This document shows positions 23,570-31,809 of a DNA stretch of 43,308 nucleotides, in pieces. Numbering within the stretch: the first letter of the stretch is position 1; each line of letters begins with the position of its first letter. Origin of the DNA: an uncultured Oscillospiraceae bacterium (lineage in GTDB: Bacteria > Bacillota > Clostridia > Oscillospirales > Acutalibacteraceae). Below the pieces are notes generated by a model that did no database searches, had not been told where the DNA came from, and saw only the letters and a list, made by a program, of their open reading frames with translations. The stretch spans positions 1 to 43,308 of the forward strand of contig CAUGOD010000024.1 in assembly GCA_959601025.1 (NCBI GenBank), read 5' to 3'. A program made the translations under genes and the position numbers.

Positions 23570-24544
23570 ATGAAAATCATCGGTTCCTCTCTTCCGCATA
23601 TTCCCTGGCAGGAAAAGTCGCAGGGTTGCGTCGATCCCGTCTGGCGCTATACAGAAAACCCCATTATCTCGGCCGACGCGCTGCCGGATTCCAACAGCAT
23701 TTTCAACAGCGCCGTTGTGCCTTTCGGGGACGGCTATGCCGGCATCTTCCGCTGCGACGACACCCAGCGCAATATGGATATCCATGCCGGATTCAGTAAA
23801 GACGGTATCCACTGGGATATCCGTCCCGAAACGATCTCCTTTGAAAGCGAAGAGAAGGAGCTTCTGCAAAGCGCCTATCGGTACGACCCCAGGGTGTGCT
23901 GGGTGGAGGACCGCTATGTGATTACCTGGTGCAACGGTTACCACGGTCCGACGATCGGCGTGGCCTGCACCACGGATTTTCAGACCTTTACGCAAATGGA
24001 AAACGCCTTTTTGCCCTTCAACCGCAACGGCGTCATGTTTCCGCGAAAGATTCAGGGGCGGTACGCGATGCTCAGCCGGCCAAGCGATAACGGGCATACA
24101 CCGTTCGGCGATATTTTCTACAGCGAAAGCCCGGATCTGATTTTCTGGGGACGTCATCGCCATGTAATGACCACGGCGGGGGGATGGCAGTCCACGAAAG
24201 TGGGGGCGGGGCCGGTTCCCATTGAGACCAGCGAGGGCTGGCTGCTGTTTTACCATGGGGTACTGAACAGCTGCAACGGCTTCGTGTACAGCTTTGGAGC
24301 GGCGCTGCTGGATCTGGAACAGCCGTGGAAGGTGCTTTATCGCACGAAACCCTATCTGATGGCGCCGTCCGCCGAGTATGAACGCACCGGCGATGTGCCG
24401 AACGTGGTGTTTCCCTGTGCGGCGCTCTGCGATGCGGATACCGGCCGGATCGCTCTTTATTACGGCTGCGCGGATACCGTGACCGGTATGGCCTTCTGCC
24501 ATGCGGAGGAAGTCGTACGATTTATCAAGGAAAACTCATTTTAG
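23570..24544 (+). CDS. GH130 beta-1,4-mannosyl-phosphorylase (manno-oligosaccharide type)
   Basis: A 324-aa cytoplasmic five-bladed propeller enzyme (no signal peptide). GH130 phosphorylases split beta-1,4-mannosides with phosphate, giving mannose-1-phosphate. Visible family features: the N-terminus 'MKIIGSSLPHIPWQEK', 'SIFNSAVVPFGDGYAGIFR', the likely catalytic aspartate D106 in YDPRV, and 'PVPIETSEGWLLFYHG' with phosphate- and sugar-binding residues. The start and length resemble the manno-oligosaccharide phosphorylases (GH130_2, like RaMP2), rather than the mannosyl-glucose type, but I cannot verify the subfamily. ATG 23570 fits the family start and has GAAAGG 13 nt upstream; GTG 23549 and ATG 23558 are alternatives. 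It is the last gene of the operon, before a strong terminator. Confidence 0.88.
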   Translation: MKIIGSSLPHIPWQEKSQGCVDPVWRYTENPIISADALPDSNSIFNSAVVPFGDGYAGIFRCDDTQRNMDIHAGFSKDGIHWDIRPETISFESEEKELLQSAYRYDPRVCWVEDRYVITWCNGYHGPTIGVACTTDFQTFTQMENAFLPFNRNGVMFPRKIQGRYAMLSRPSDNGHTPFGDIFYSESPDLIFWGRHRHVMTTAGGWQSTKVGAGPVPIETSEGWLLFYHGVLNSCNGFVYSFGAALLDLEQPWKVLYRTKPYLMAPSAEYERTGDVPNVVFPCAALCDADTGRIALYYGCADTVTGMAFCHAEEVVRFIKENSF

Positions 24545-24552
24545 AGCCGGTG

Positions 24553-24625
24553 GGGAGCGTGGATAAAGGAGCGGCGTCGGATATACGCAGGCAGGAAGCC
24601 GCCCTTTCGTCCACGCTCCCTTTTT
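24553..24625 (+). terminator. Strong intrinsic terminator of the transporter operon
   Basis: A long stem: GGGAGCGTGGA (24553-24563) pairs with TCCACGCTCCC (24610-24620), extended inside by AAAGG/CCTTT and GCGGC/GCCGC, and followed by TTTTT. It ends the operon that begins at 5509. Confidence 0.9.
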
Positions 24626-24661
24626 GGCCGGAGAATACAGAGAGAAATTGAGGAATGACTG

Positions 24662-25978
24662 ATGACGATTTCCGTCCGTCCCCTTCTGACACGGGTCAAT
24701 CAGCCGGTTGGGTTCTGTTTCCGGCCGGAATTTCCCTTTTCTTTTTCCGAAGGGGAAGAATATGCCATCCGCTGCACGCCGTTGTCCGGCATCCGCCGGT
24801 ATTCTCTGGCGGCACAGGGGAAAACGCCGGACGAAGCGGCGTGTGCGGCGATGGGCGTTCCGCATCCGGCGACGGCGAGGGACAATCGGCTGACGCTGAT
24901 CCTGACGCTGCCGCAGGAGGATGAATACAAGTTCTGTATCTATGATAGGGAGGGGCGGACGCTTCAGGTTCTGAAGGTCTATGCCTTGGAAGAGGATCTG
25001 TATGGAGCCTATCCCCTGAAGGGCGATACGCATATTCACACCTTCCGTTCCGATGGCGTCGAATCGCCGGCCTATGTGGTCGCCATGAGCCGGAAACGGG
25101 GGATGGACTACACGGCGGTCACCGACCATGGTTGGTTTGAGCCGTCGGAGGAGGCGGCGAAGTACTGGAAAGGGCTTCACAACGACTTCCAGATTCTGCG
25201 TGGGGAAGAGGTTCACGCGCCGGACGCACAGGTGCATATTCTGAACATCGGCGGTTCCTCCAGCGTCAATGCCTGGAGCTACGGACAGGGGGAGGACTAT
25301 CGCCGCGCTGTGGAAGAAAGGCGGAAGGAAATCCCGCCCGTTCTCTGCGAACGGGACCGTACCCGGGTGGCGGCCAGCCTGGCAGTTTTTGATAAAATCC
25401 GGGAATATGGGGGGCTGTCGGTGCTCTGCCATCCGTTTTGGGAGACGGACGAGGGTTATGATATCAGCCGGGATGTGTCCGAATGGCTGATGGATCACCG
25501 GACGTTTGACGCGCTGGAAGTGGTGGGCGGTTATCAGCGGCATGAGCTGCGGAGCAATCTGTTCCAGTCGGCCTTCTATCACCAATTTTATCTGAACTCC
25601 CGCGGTGAAAGCGTGCCGGTTTTGGGGGAATCCGATTCTCATGGGACCGATAACGACCATCTGTACGGTTGGTATTACAGCGTGGTTTTCGCGCGGGACT
25701 TTACCTTTGACGCTCTGAAGGAAGCCGTGCGGGCCGGCCGTTCGGTGGGCGTGACCGACGTGCCGGGGGATATGGTGCGCCCGTACGGCCCCATGCGGTA
25801 TGTACAATATACGATGTTTCTGGCGGAAAATGTGTTCCCCTCCCATGACGCGATCTGCTGGACGCAGGGGGATTGGATGCGGCAGTACCTTTTCGGCTAT
25901 ACCGAACGGCTGGAAGAGTTGAACAGCGAGCCGGACACCGTTCGGCGCTATTATGACGGGCTGATGACGGAAGAGTGA
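24662..25978 (+). CDS. PHP-domain metallohydrolase (CehA/McbA-like)
   Basis: A 438-aa soluble protein with a beta-sandwich-like N-terminal part (about 1-115) and a PHP domain (about 118-360). The PHP metal motifs are all visible: DTHIHT, TDHGW, a GEEVH segment, CHPFW, and ESDSHG near the end. This family contains phosphoesterases and phosphotriester or amide hydrolases; the CehA/McbA subgroup often has such an N-terminal domain and lies in sugar operons. The substrate is unknown. There is no signal peptide, so it acts in the cytoplasm. GAGG lies about 8 nt before ATG 24662. It lies just beyond the terminator at 24625 without a clear promoter of its own, so it may depend on readthrough. Confidence 0.75.
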   Translation: MTISVRPLLTRVNQPVGFCFRPEFPFSFSEGEEYAIRCTPLSGIRRYSLAAQGKTPDEAACAAMGVPHPATARDNRLTLILTLPQEDEYKFCIYDREGRTLQVLKVYALEEDLYGAYPLKGDTHIHTFRSDGVESPAYVVAMSRKRGMDYTAVTDHGWFEPSEEAAKYWKGLHNDFQILRGEEVHAPDAQVHILNIGGSSSVNAWSYGQGEDYRRAVEERRKEIPPVLCERDRTRVAASLAVFDKIREYGGLSVLCHPFWETDEGYDISRDVSEWLMDHRTFDALEVVGGYQRHELRSNLFQSAFYHQFYLNSRGESVPVLGESDSHGTDNDHLYGWYYSVVFARDFTFDALKEAVRAGRSVGVTDVPGDMVRPYGPMRYVQYTMFLAENVFPSHDAICWTQGDWMRQYLFGYTERLEELNSEPDTVRRYYDGLMTEE

Positions 25979-26016
25979 GCCGCGGGAAGCGGAACTGTGA
26001 AAGGATGAGTGTAACA

Positions 26017-26775
26017 ATGATTCGTGTGACCGTATGGAACGAAAACATGGTAGATAGCTACGAGGACGTGCATGCCCTGTATCCGGAGGGACTGCATGCG
26101 TATATTGCCGGATTCCTGAGAGAGAACGAGGAATTTACCGTGCGTACGGCGACCATGGATGAGCCGGAAAACGGTCTGCCGGACTCTGTCCTGGAAAACA
26201 CCGACGTTCTGGTGTGGTGGGCGCATATCGGCCACCATCTGGTGGATGACGGCGTCGCTTGGCGGGTACAGCAGCGGGTTTTGCGCGGGATGGGTCTGAT
26301 TGTCCTTCATTCCGGGCACATGGCCAAGCCGTTCCAGATGCTGATGGGCACTTCCTGTACGCTGTGCTGGAGGGATGGGGATTTCGAACGGCTCTGGACT
26401 GTGATGCCCAATCATCCCATTGCCAAAGGCGTGGACGCTTCCGTGGAGCTGGAGGTAGAAGAAATGTACGGGGAGCGGTTCGACGTACCCCAGCCGGATG
26501 AGCTGGTTTTCCTCGGCTGGTTTTCCGGCGGGGAGGTATTCCGCTCCGGCTGCTGCTGGTATCGTGGACTGGGGCGGGTGTTCTATTTCCAGCCGGGACA
26601 TGAGTCGAATCCAACGTATCATCAAAAGCCGATCCAGACAATCCTGAAAAATGCCGTGGCATGGGCGGCGCCGAACCGGGTTCTCCCGCAGATCGACTGC
26701 CCGCAGGCATGGCCGTCTCCGGAAGCAATCCGTGCAAAAAAGCATTCGGAAAAGGAAAACGCAGAGAACAAATAG
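26017..26775 (+). CDS. ThuA-like (trehalose utilisation family) protein
   Basis: A 252-aa protein of the ThuA family, a class I glutamine-amidotransferase-like fold. The start 'MIRVTVWNEN' followed by 'LYPEGLHAYIAGFL', 'DVLVWWAHIGHH' and 'GMGLIVLHSGHMAKPFQ' is typical. ThuA partners ThuB, a Gfo/Idh/MocA enzyme, in converting disaccharides to 3-keto forms, and two such oxidoreductases are encoded nearby. No catalytic Cys is apparent at the usual amidotransferase place, as expected for this family. ATG 26017 matches the family start and has GAAAGG 12 nt upstream; upstream in-frame ATG 26005 and GTG 25975 are less likely. It probably forms an operon with the PHP gene 38 bp upstream. Confidence 0.82.
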   Translation: MIRVTVWNENMVDSYEDVHALYPEGLHAYIAGFLRENEEFTVRTATMDEPENGLPDSVLENTDVLVWWAHIGHHLVDDGVAWRVQQRVLRGMGLIVLHSGHMAKPFQMLMGTSCTLCWRDGDFERLWTVMPNHPIAKGVDASVELEVEEMYGERFDVPQPDELVFLGWFSGGEVFRSGCCWYRGLGRVFYFQPGHESNPTYHQKPIQTILKNAVAWAAPNRVLPQIDCPQAWPSPEAIRAKKHSEKENAENK

Positions 26776-26819
26776 AATGATTCGATCTTTAAACAACAAA
26801 TAAATGAATGATTCAATCA
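26775..26819. promoter_or_regulatory. Two GAATGATTC dyads upstream of the GH26 promoter (sites B1, B2)
   Basis: Exact GAATGATTC at 26775-26783 and 26806-26814, 31 bp (about three helix turns) apart, both extended similarly (GAATGATTCGATC and GAATGATTCAATC). The second ends 6 nt before the -35 box when its TGATTCAATCA form is counted. The same dyad occurs at 1338-1346. Confidence 0.5.
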
Positions 26820-26825
26820 AAATTG

Positions 26826-26854
26826 TTGACATAAAGGCGAAACCGTGCTATTCT
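26826..26854 (+). promoter_or_regulatory. Sigma-A promoter of the GH26 operon
   Basis: -35 TTGACA (26826-26831), 17-nt spacer, -10 TATTCT (26849-26854). The gene starts at 26877, so the leader is very short (about 15 nt), just enough for the ribosome site. Confidence 0.7.
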
Positions 26855-26876
26855 TGTTTTCAGACGGGGGCGATCG

Positions 26877-27881
26877 ATGATGAAGGGCTTTGGTCGGTTT
26901 GATCCTCCGATTGATCCCTGCGCCAACGAGAGAACGAGGCGGATTCTGGCATTTTTTGAGGAAATATACGGGGAAAAAATACTTTCCGGACAGTATACCA
27001 ATCACGGCGCGGATACCGAGACGGAGTTGCTTTTTCGGGAGACGGGACGATATCCGGCGGTTCGGGGATTTGATTTTATCAACGACTCGCCCGCGCTCTC
27101 TTCCCGGACAGGACGGGATGCCGAGCTCGCTGTCAAGTGGAGCGGGGAGGGCGGCCTGGTCACGTTTTCCTGGCATTGGTTTGCACCGTGCGGTCGTCCG
27201 GCGTTCTACGCCGAGCACACCGATTTTGATCTTTCAAAGGCGGTCACCACGCTGGATGTCGCTTCGCTGCCGCCGGAGGAGTTGGACGCGCTGTGGCGGG
27301 ACGGGCGGATCACCACCGAATGCCGGCTGCTGCTGCGGGATATCGACGCCATATCCGTCCGGCTCCGCTGGCTGGAGGAACAAAACGTTACCGTGCTGTG
27401 GCGGCCTCTGCACGAGGCGGCCGGCGGCTGGTTCTGGTGGGGAAGCTGGGGCAGGGACGCGTACCTCTGGCTGTGGAAGCTGATGGTTCGCCGGCAGAAC
27501 GGCTATCACGGGCTGCACAACCTGCTTTGGGTATGGAACGGGCAGGCGGCGGACTGGTATGTAGGGGACGACCAGTGTGATATCCTTGGCGATGATGTTT
27601 ACGTATCCCCGCGCGACTATGGCGCGCAGACGGATCGTTTCGCCGCCCTTTCCCGCTGCTCCAGCCGGAAGATGGCGGCGCTCACGGAATGCGCGGTCAT
27701 TCCCGATCCGGATGAGCTGCGCCGCGAGGCGGCGGGCTGGCTGTGGTTCAACGTTTGGTGCAGGGAGTTTGTGACGGACGAACAGGGAAGGTACTCGGAG
27801 GCCTATACGGAGCGGGCAGTTCTACAAAAAGCCTATCACAGTTCGTTGGTATTGACGAGAGGGGATTTGCCGGCGTTTTAG
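26877..27881 (+). CDS. GH26 beta-mannanase, cytoplasmic
   Basis: A 334-aa clan GH-A glycosidase of family 26, mostly endo- or exo-beta-1,4-mannanases. Diagnostic parts: 'ILSGQYTNHG' near the start, 'GLVTFSWHW', the acid/base motif WRPLHEAAGGWFWWG (E180), 'LLWVWNGQ', and the nucleophile region ALTECAVIP (E271). Length is that of a bare catalytic domain. No signal peptide or binding module is present, so it must act on imported oligosaccharides rather than polymer, in step with the GH130 phosphorylase and the CE2 esterase. GGGGGCG precedes ATG 26877; ATG 26880 is nearly equivalent. It is first in a two-gene unit with the following oxidoreductase. Confidence 0.9.
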   Translation: MMKGFGRFDPPIDPCANERTRRILAFFEEIYGEKILSGQYTNHGADTETELLFRETGRYPAVRGFDFINDSPALSSRTGRDAELAVKWSGEGGLVTFSWHWFAPCGRPAFYAEHTDFDLSKAVTTLDVASLPPEELDALWRDGRITTECRLLLRDIDAISVRLRWLEEQNVTVLWRPLHEAAGGWFWWGSWGRDAYLWLWKLMVRRQNGYHGLHNLLWVWNGQAADWYVGDDQCDILGDDVYVSPRDYGAQTDRFAALSRCSSRKMAALTECAVIPDPDELRREAAGWLWFNVWCREFVTDEQGRYSEAYTERAVLQKAYHSSLVLTRGDLPAF

Positions 27882-27944
27882 CCGATGAATAAATCCGATG
27901 GAAACGCCGGCGGATAAACCGTCGAAAGAAAGGAAGAAATGGTT

Positions 27945-29213
27945 ATGAACAGAAAAATCAGGGTGGGCGTTTTTGGCGCTTACCGCGGCAAATGCATGAT
28001 TGACGTTTTGGCGGGTCACCCCGATGCCTCGCTGGTGGCAGTATGCGACAAAAATGAATACTGTCTGGGCGAGGTGGAGAAACTCGCCAAGGAAAAGGAA
28101 ATGGATATCGCCCTTTACCGGGATTTCGAGGAGTTTTTCCAGCATGATATGGATGCCGTGGTGCTGGCAAATTACGCCAACGAACACGCGCCGTACGCCG
28201 TCCGTCTCCTGCGTTCGGGACGGCATGTTATGAGCGAGGTGCTTCCCTGCGAAACGATGGCGCAGGCGGTGGAACTGATCGAAGCGGTTGAGGAAAGCGG
28301 CAAAGTATACTGCTATGCGGAAAATTACTGCTATATGGATCACACCTTCGAAATGTGGCGCCGCTACGCCAATGGGGATATCGGGGAGGTAATGTACGCG
28401 GAAGGCGAGTATGTCCACGACTGCTCCTCCATCTGGCCGCAGATCACCTACGGGGACCGGAACCACTGGAGGAACCGGATGCATCCGGCCTTTTACTGCA
28501 CCCACAGCATCGGTCCGATGCTGACCATTACCGGACGCCGCCCGGTACAGGTGGTGGGCTTTGAGACGCAGCCTCATCCGGATATGGTGGCGCTGGGCGG
28601 CATTGGCGGCATGGCCGGCGGCTGCTTGATCGCCGTCACGCTTGACAACGGCGCGATCGCCAAAAGCATCCACGGCGGCCTCAAACGGGAACCGGGGAGC
28701 ATTAATTACCAGGTCTACGGCATGAAGGGTATGATGGAAACCGACCGGTTTGACGGCGGACGGCTCAACGTTTACCGGGAAGGCGACAAGCTGTGCCACG
28801 GGGAGTTTGAAAAATACGCGACCGAGAAATTTGTGTCGGCCGATCTGGCGGAAAAAAGCGGCGCGATTGGCCACGGCGGCAGCGATTTCTATTCCACCCA
28901 TTTCTTCCTTGAGAAGATTCTGGGGAATCCGGACGGGGAAAAGTATGCGATCGACGTGTATCAGGCGGTGGATATGGGAATCTGCGGCATTCTTGCTTAC
29001 CGGTCGATCCTCGGCGGCAACATCCCGATCAAGGTGCCGAATCTCCGCAATCCGGAGGAACGGGACGCTTGGCGGAACGATCACGCCTGCACCAATCCGG
29101 CGGTGGCGGGGGACCAGCTGCTTCCGGTTTCCTCCTATCCGGACCCCGGTATCCCGGACAAAGTGTACGACCGCGTCCGCCAGCTTTGGCTGGAAGGGAA
29201 AAACGCCGAATAA
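27945..29213 (+). CDS. Gfo/Idh/MocA-family oxidoreductase
   Basis: A 422-aa NAD(P)-dependent sugar oxidoreductase. The N-terminal Rossmann part starts 'RKIRVGVFGAYRGKCMIDVLAG', followed by 'SLVAVCDKN', 'DAVVLANYANEHAPYAVRLLRSGRHVMSEVLPCE', matching the family, with the usual catalytic-lysine motif EKP changed to EVLPCE. The C-terminal beta-sheet domain has 'GDIGEVMYAEGEYVHD' and an H-x4-H-like segment. The nucleotide-binding glycine pattern (GVFGAYRG) is unusual. The substrate is unknown; such enzymes oxidise sugars or make keto intermediates. ATG 27945 has GAAAGG 11 nt upstream; ATG 27939 is the alternative. It lies 63 bp after GH26 and before a terminator. Confidence 0.83.
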   Translation: MNRKIRVGVFGAYRGKCMIDVLAGHPDASLVAVCDKNEYCLGEVEKLAKEKEMDIALYRDFEEFFQHDMDAVVLANYANEHAPYAVRLLRSGRHVMSEVLPCETMAQAVELIEAVEESGKVYCYAENYCYMDHTFEMWRRYANGDIGEVMYAEGEYVHDCSSIWPQITYGDRNHWRNRMHPAFYCTHSIGPMLTITGRRPVQVVGFETQPHPDMVALGGIGGMAGGCLIAVTLDNGAIAKSIHGGLKREPGSINYQVYGMKGMMETDRFDGGRLNVYREGDKLCHGEFEKYATEKFVSADLAEKSGAIGHGGSDFYSTHFFLEKILGNPDGEKYAIDVYQAVDMGICGILAYRSILGGNIPIKVPNLRNPEERDAWRNDHACTNPAVAGDQLLPVSSYPDPGIPDKVYDRVRQLWLEGKNAE

Positions 29214-29220
29214 AAAAGGA

Positions 29221-29261
29221 AATAAGCCGCTGCGGCTGATGCGGCAGCGGCTTATCCTTTT
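29221..29261 (+). terminator. Intrinsic terminator after the first oxidoreductase gene
   Basis: AATAAGCCGCTGC (29221-29233) pairs with GCAGCGGCTTAT (29244-29255), followed by CCTTTT. It separates the GH26 unit from the second oxidoreductase gene. Confidence 0.82.
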
Positions 29262-29316
29262 CCAGCAGCGTCTGTATATCCCGAAATCCCGTCGCTTAAA
29301 AGGAAGGAAAAGATTT

Positions 29317-30471
29317 ATGAGTATCTCCGAAAGCTCCGGCCGCCCCATCCGGTTCGCCGTTATCGGCTGCGGATTGATGGGACGCGAATTCGCCAGCGCC
29401 GCCGCCCGGTGGTGTCATTTGGCCCCGGCAATCCCCCGGCCGGAAATCGTCGCGGTCTGCGATGTGAATGCCCCGGCAAGGGAGTGGTTTGTCCGCCGTT
29501 TCCCTGCCATACGGTATGAGACGACGGATTATCGGGAATTGCTGGCGAATGACGACATAGACGCCGTGTACTGCGCGCTTCCCCATAATCTGCACAAGCA
29601 GGTATACATCGACGTTATTCGCGCCGGGAAACACCTGCTGGGTGAAAAACCCTTCGGAATCGATCAGGCGGCCAATGCGGAGATTCTGCAGGCGGTGCGG
29701 GAGCATCCGGAACTGGTGATTCGCTGCTCCAGTGAATTTCCGTATTTTCCCGGCTGTCAGCTTTTGATTCGTTGGATTCTGGAAGAGCGCTTCGGAAAAA
29801 TCATCGAGGTCCGTTCCGCCTTCCGCCACAGCAGCGATATGGATTTGAATAAGCCCATCAATTGGAAAAGGCGGATTGAAACTAACGGAGAGTATGGCTG
29901 TATGGGCGACCTGGGTCTCCACACGCAGCATGTTCCCTTCCGCGTTGGCTGGAAGCCGCGGAATGTTTTTGCCAAGCTTTCCAAACTGGTGGAGACCCGG
30001 CCGGACGGGCGAGGCGGCGCAGCGGCCTGCCCGACGTGGGATAACGCCGTGCTGCTCTGCGATGTGCAGGACCGGGACGGCGGGCTTTTTCCCCTGATTA
30101 TGGAAACCAAACGGATGTCCCCCGGCTCCACCAACGAATGGCTGCTGGAGGTGCAGGGGATTCAGGCTTCCGCCCGCTTCACTACCAACGACCCGAATGC
30201 GTTTTATTATACGCAGTCCTGGGAGAAGGAACAGGCCTGGTGCCGGCTGGGAATAGGCAATAAGCCGATGATTCCCACCATCACCGGCAGCATTTTTGAA
30301 TTTGGCTTTTCCGACGCTGTGCTTCAGATGTGGGCCGCCTTCCTGTGTGAGATCGCCGGCGTGCCGATTCCTTTCGGCTGCGTTACACCGGAGGAAACGG
30401 CGCTGTCCCATTCTCTCCTCACCGCCGCCCTGCGCTCTCATAAAGAAAAACGGGTGGTCGAGCTTGGATAA
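29317..30471 (+). CDS. Gfo/Idh/MocA-family oxidoreductase, second copy
   Basis: A 384-aa NAD(P)-dependent oxidoreductase only distantly similar to its neighbour. The dinucleotide-binding motif is regular here (FAVIGCGLMGREFA), followed by 'IVAVCDVN', 'DAVYCALPHNLH' and the classical EKPFG catalytic-lysine motif (GEKPFGID). The C-terminal domain carries 'GKIIEVRSAFRHS' and 'GDLGLHTQHVPFRVG' with the usual histidine pair. AAGGAAGG lies upstream of ATG 29317. The frame is open far upstream on the same strand, but that part overlaps the previous gene and is a shadow. Its end overlaps the start of the exporter gene by 8 nt, so they are co-translated. With ThuA it could form a ThuA-ThuB-like pair (inference). 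Confidence 0.87.
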   Translation: MSISESSGRPIRFAVIGCGLMGREFASAAARWCHLAPAIPRPEIVAVCDVNAPAREWFVRRFPAIRYETTDYRELLANDDIDAVYCALPHNLHKQVYIDVIRAGKHLLGEKPFGIDQAANAEILQAVREHPELVIRCSSEFPYFPGCQLLIRWILEERFGKIIEVRSAFRHSSDMDLNKPINWKRRIETNGEYGCMGDLGLHTQHVPFRVGWKPRNVFAKLSKLVETRPDGRGGAAACPTWDNAVLLCDVQDRDGGLFPLIMETKRMSPGSTNEWLLEVQGIQASARFTTNDPNAFYYTQSWEKEQAWCRLGIGNKPMIPTITGSIFEFGFSDAVLQMWAAFLCEIAGVPIPFGCVTPEETALSHSLLTAALRSHKEKRVVELG

Positions 30472-31249
30472 GCGGCTGTTGAATTATCAGGAGTTGCTGA
30501 ACCTGTCGGCGGAATTGGGGGAGGGCCTGCTGGAAAACGGGGCGGAAATCTACCGTGTGGAAGAATCCGTGTCGTTCCTCCTCCATGCCTACGGCATGGA
30601 GGACAGCGCGGTCTTTGCCATCCCCTCATTTTTGCTGATAACCCTCAACGATGCAAACGAGCAGGCGCTGACCCGGGGCGTCCGCGTCCTGCGGCATACC
30701 ACCGACCTTCAGGCCGTCGACCAGCTTAACGCCCTGTGCCGCCGCGCCTGCGAGGAAAAACCGGCGCTGTCGGTTCTGCGTGGCCGCCTGCGTGCGGTCC
30801 GGGAAAGGAAAAAGTCGCCGATGATCCTCCAGCTGGCAGCCTGCGGGCTCATCGGCGGCGCCTTTACCGCATTTTTCGGCGGGAGCTGGCGGGATGCCCT
30901 GTGCGCCGTCGCGGTCGGTCTGCTGATCGGTCTCGGCGGTTACTGGATGGACCGCCTGCGCGCCAATCTCTTTTTTACCAATCTGGCCGTCAGTATGCTG
31001 GCCTCTCTGGCGGCGCTGCTTTTGGTCCGGGCAGGCCTGGGGAGCGGGACGGACGCGATCATTATCGGCTCCCTGATGAATCTGGTTCCCGGCGTGGCCC
31101 TGACCAATTTTATGCAGAATATCATTGCCGGCGATCTGATCGCGGGTCTGACCCGACTGGCGGAAGCGCTGATGACCGCGGTGGCTATTGCGCTGGGGAC
31201 GGCTCTGGCGCTGGCGGCCTTTCAATGGGCGGGGGGAATCGTACAATGA
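30464..31249 (+). CDS. ThrE-type threonine/serine exporter, large part (DUF1212)
   Basis: A 261-aa membrane protein of the ThrE/YjjP family. A soluble N-terminal part (about 1-115) holds 'LGEGLLENGAEIYRVEESV', characteristic of the family, and is followed by five or so membrane segments ending with 'GSLMNLVPGVALTNFMQNIIAGDLIAGLTRLAEA', the conserved core. These proteins export threonine, serine or related small metabolites. I use TTG 30464 as start because no ATG or GTG lies early enough to include the conserved N-terminal motif; it overlaps the oxidoreductase stop by 8 nt. It is paired with the next gene, which encodes the smaller second half. Its presence inside a sugar cluster is unexplained. 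Confidence 0.85.
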   Translation: MDKRLLNYQELLNLSAELGEGLLENGAEIYRVEESVSFLLHAYGMEDSAVFAIPSFLLITLNDANEQALTRGVRVLRHTTDLQAVDQLNALCRRACEEKPALSVLRGRLRAVRERKKSPMILQLAACGLIGGAFTAFFGGSWRDALCAVAVGLLIGLGGYWMDRLRANLFFTNLAVSMLASLAALLLVRAGLGSGTDAIIIGSLMNLVPGVALTNFMQNIIAGDLIAGLTRLAEALMTAVAIALGTALALAAFQWAGGIVQ

Positions 31250-31764
31250 TGTTTTGGACGGTTCTTTATGCTTTCGGCGGCTGTCTGGGCTTTTGCTTTC
31301 TGTTTCGTCTGCGGGGAAAAACCATTCTGTGGGCGTCTTTGGGCGGCGCGCTGGGCTGGCTGGTTTGCGTGACGCTGAAGCTCTATGGCGGCTCCCTCGG
31401 CAAGGAAATCCCGGCGAGCTTTATCGCCGCGCTGGCAGTGACCGCTTACAGCGAGCTGATGGCCCGGCTGACGCATAAGCCGGTTATCTGCTATACCATT
31501 GTGGCCATACTGCCTATGGTGCCGGGCGGAGGAATCTACTACACGATGCGGCACTGCCTGGACGGGAATATCGCCCTGTTCGCGGAATCCGGTCTGCATA
31601 CGCTGGGGGTTGCCGGGGCGCTGGCCATAGGAATGCTGCTGGTATCTTCGCTGGCGCGCCTTGCTTCGCCCCAGAGGCGTAGACTGGAAAGCAGCGCATC
31701 AGGGGATAAACCGCCGCGCCGGGGGGAGGACGGCCGTCCCGGCGGGGAAAATGACGATTTGTGA
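31246..31764 (+). CDS. ThrE-type exporter, small part (DUF3815)
   Basis: A 172-aa membrane protein with four to five hydrophobic segments, the small partner found beside DUF1212 proteins in Firmicutes. Its core 'VAILPMVPGGGIYYTMRHCL' matches the conserved motif of the family. The start ATG 31246 overlaps the TGA of the large subunit as ATGA, so translation is coupled. The last 30 residues are hydrophilic and basic or acidic ('RRRLESSASGDKPPRRGEDG'), probably a cytoplasmic tail. The two proteins together correspond to the single ThrE chain of Corynebacterium. Confidence 0.85.
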   Translation: MMFWTVLYAFGGCLGFCFLFRLRGKTILWASLGGALGWLVCVTLKLYGGSLGKEIPASFIAALAVTAYSELMARLTHKPVICYTIVAILPMVPGGGIYYTMRHCLDGNIALFAESGLHTLGVAGALAIGMLLVSSLARLASPQRRRLESSASGDKPPRRGEDGRPGGENDDL

Positions 31765-31809
31765 CAATACATACCGATTTTGTGAACAGTCAGGAAAGGA
31801 ATGCGGAAC

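Noticed and set aside
18863..24502. Very long open frame on the minus strand (1879 codons)
   Set aside because: It is the antisense shadow of the wall-protein and GH130 genes, caused by their high GC third positions and repeats; it has no family features or ribosome site.
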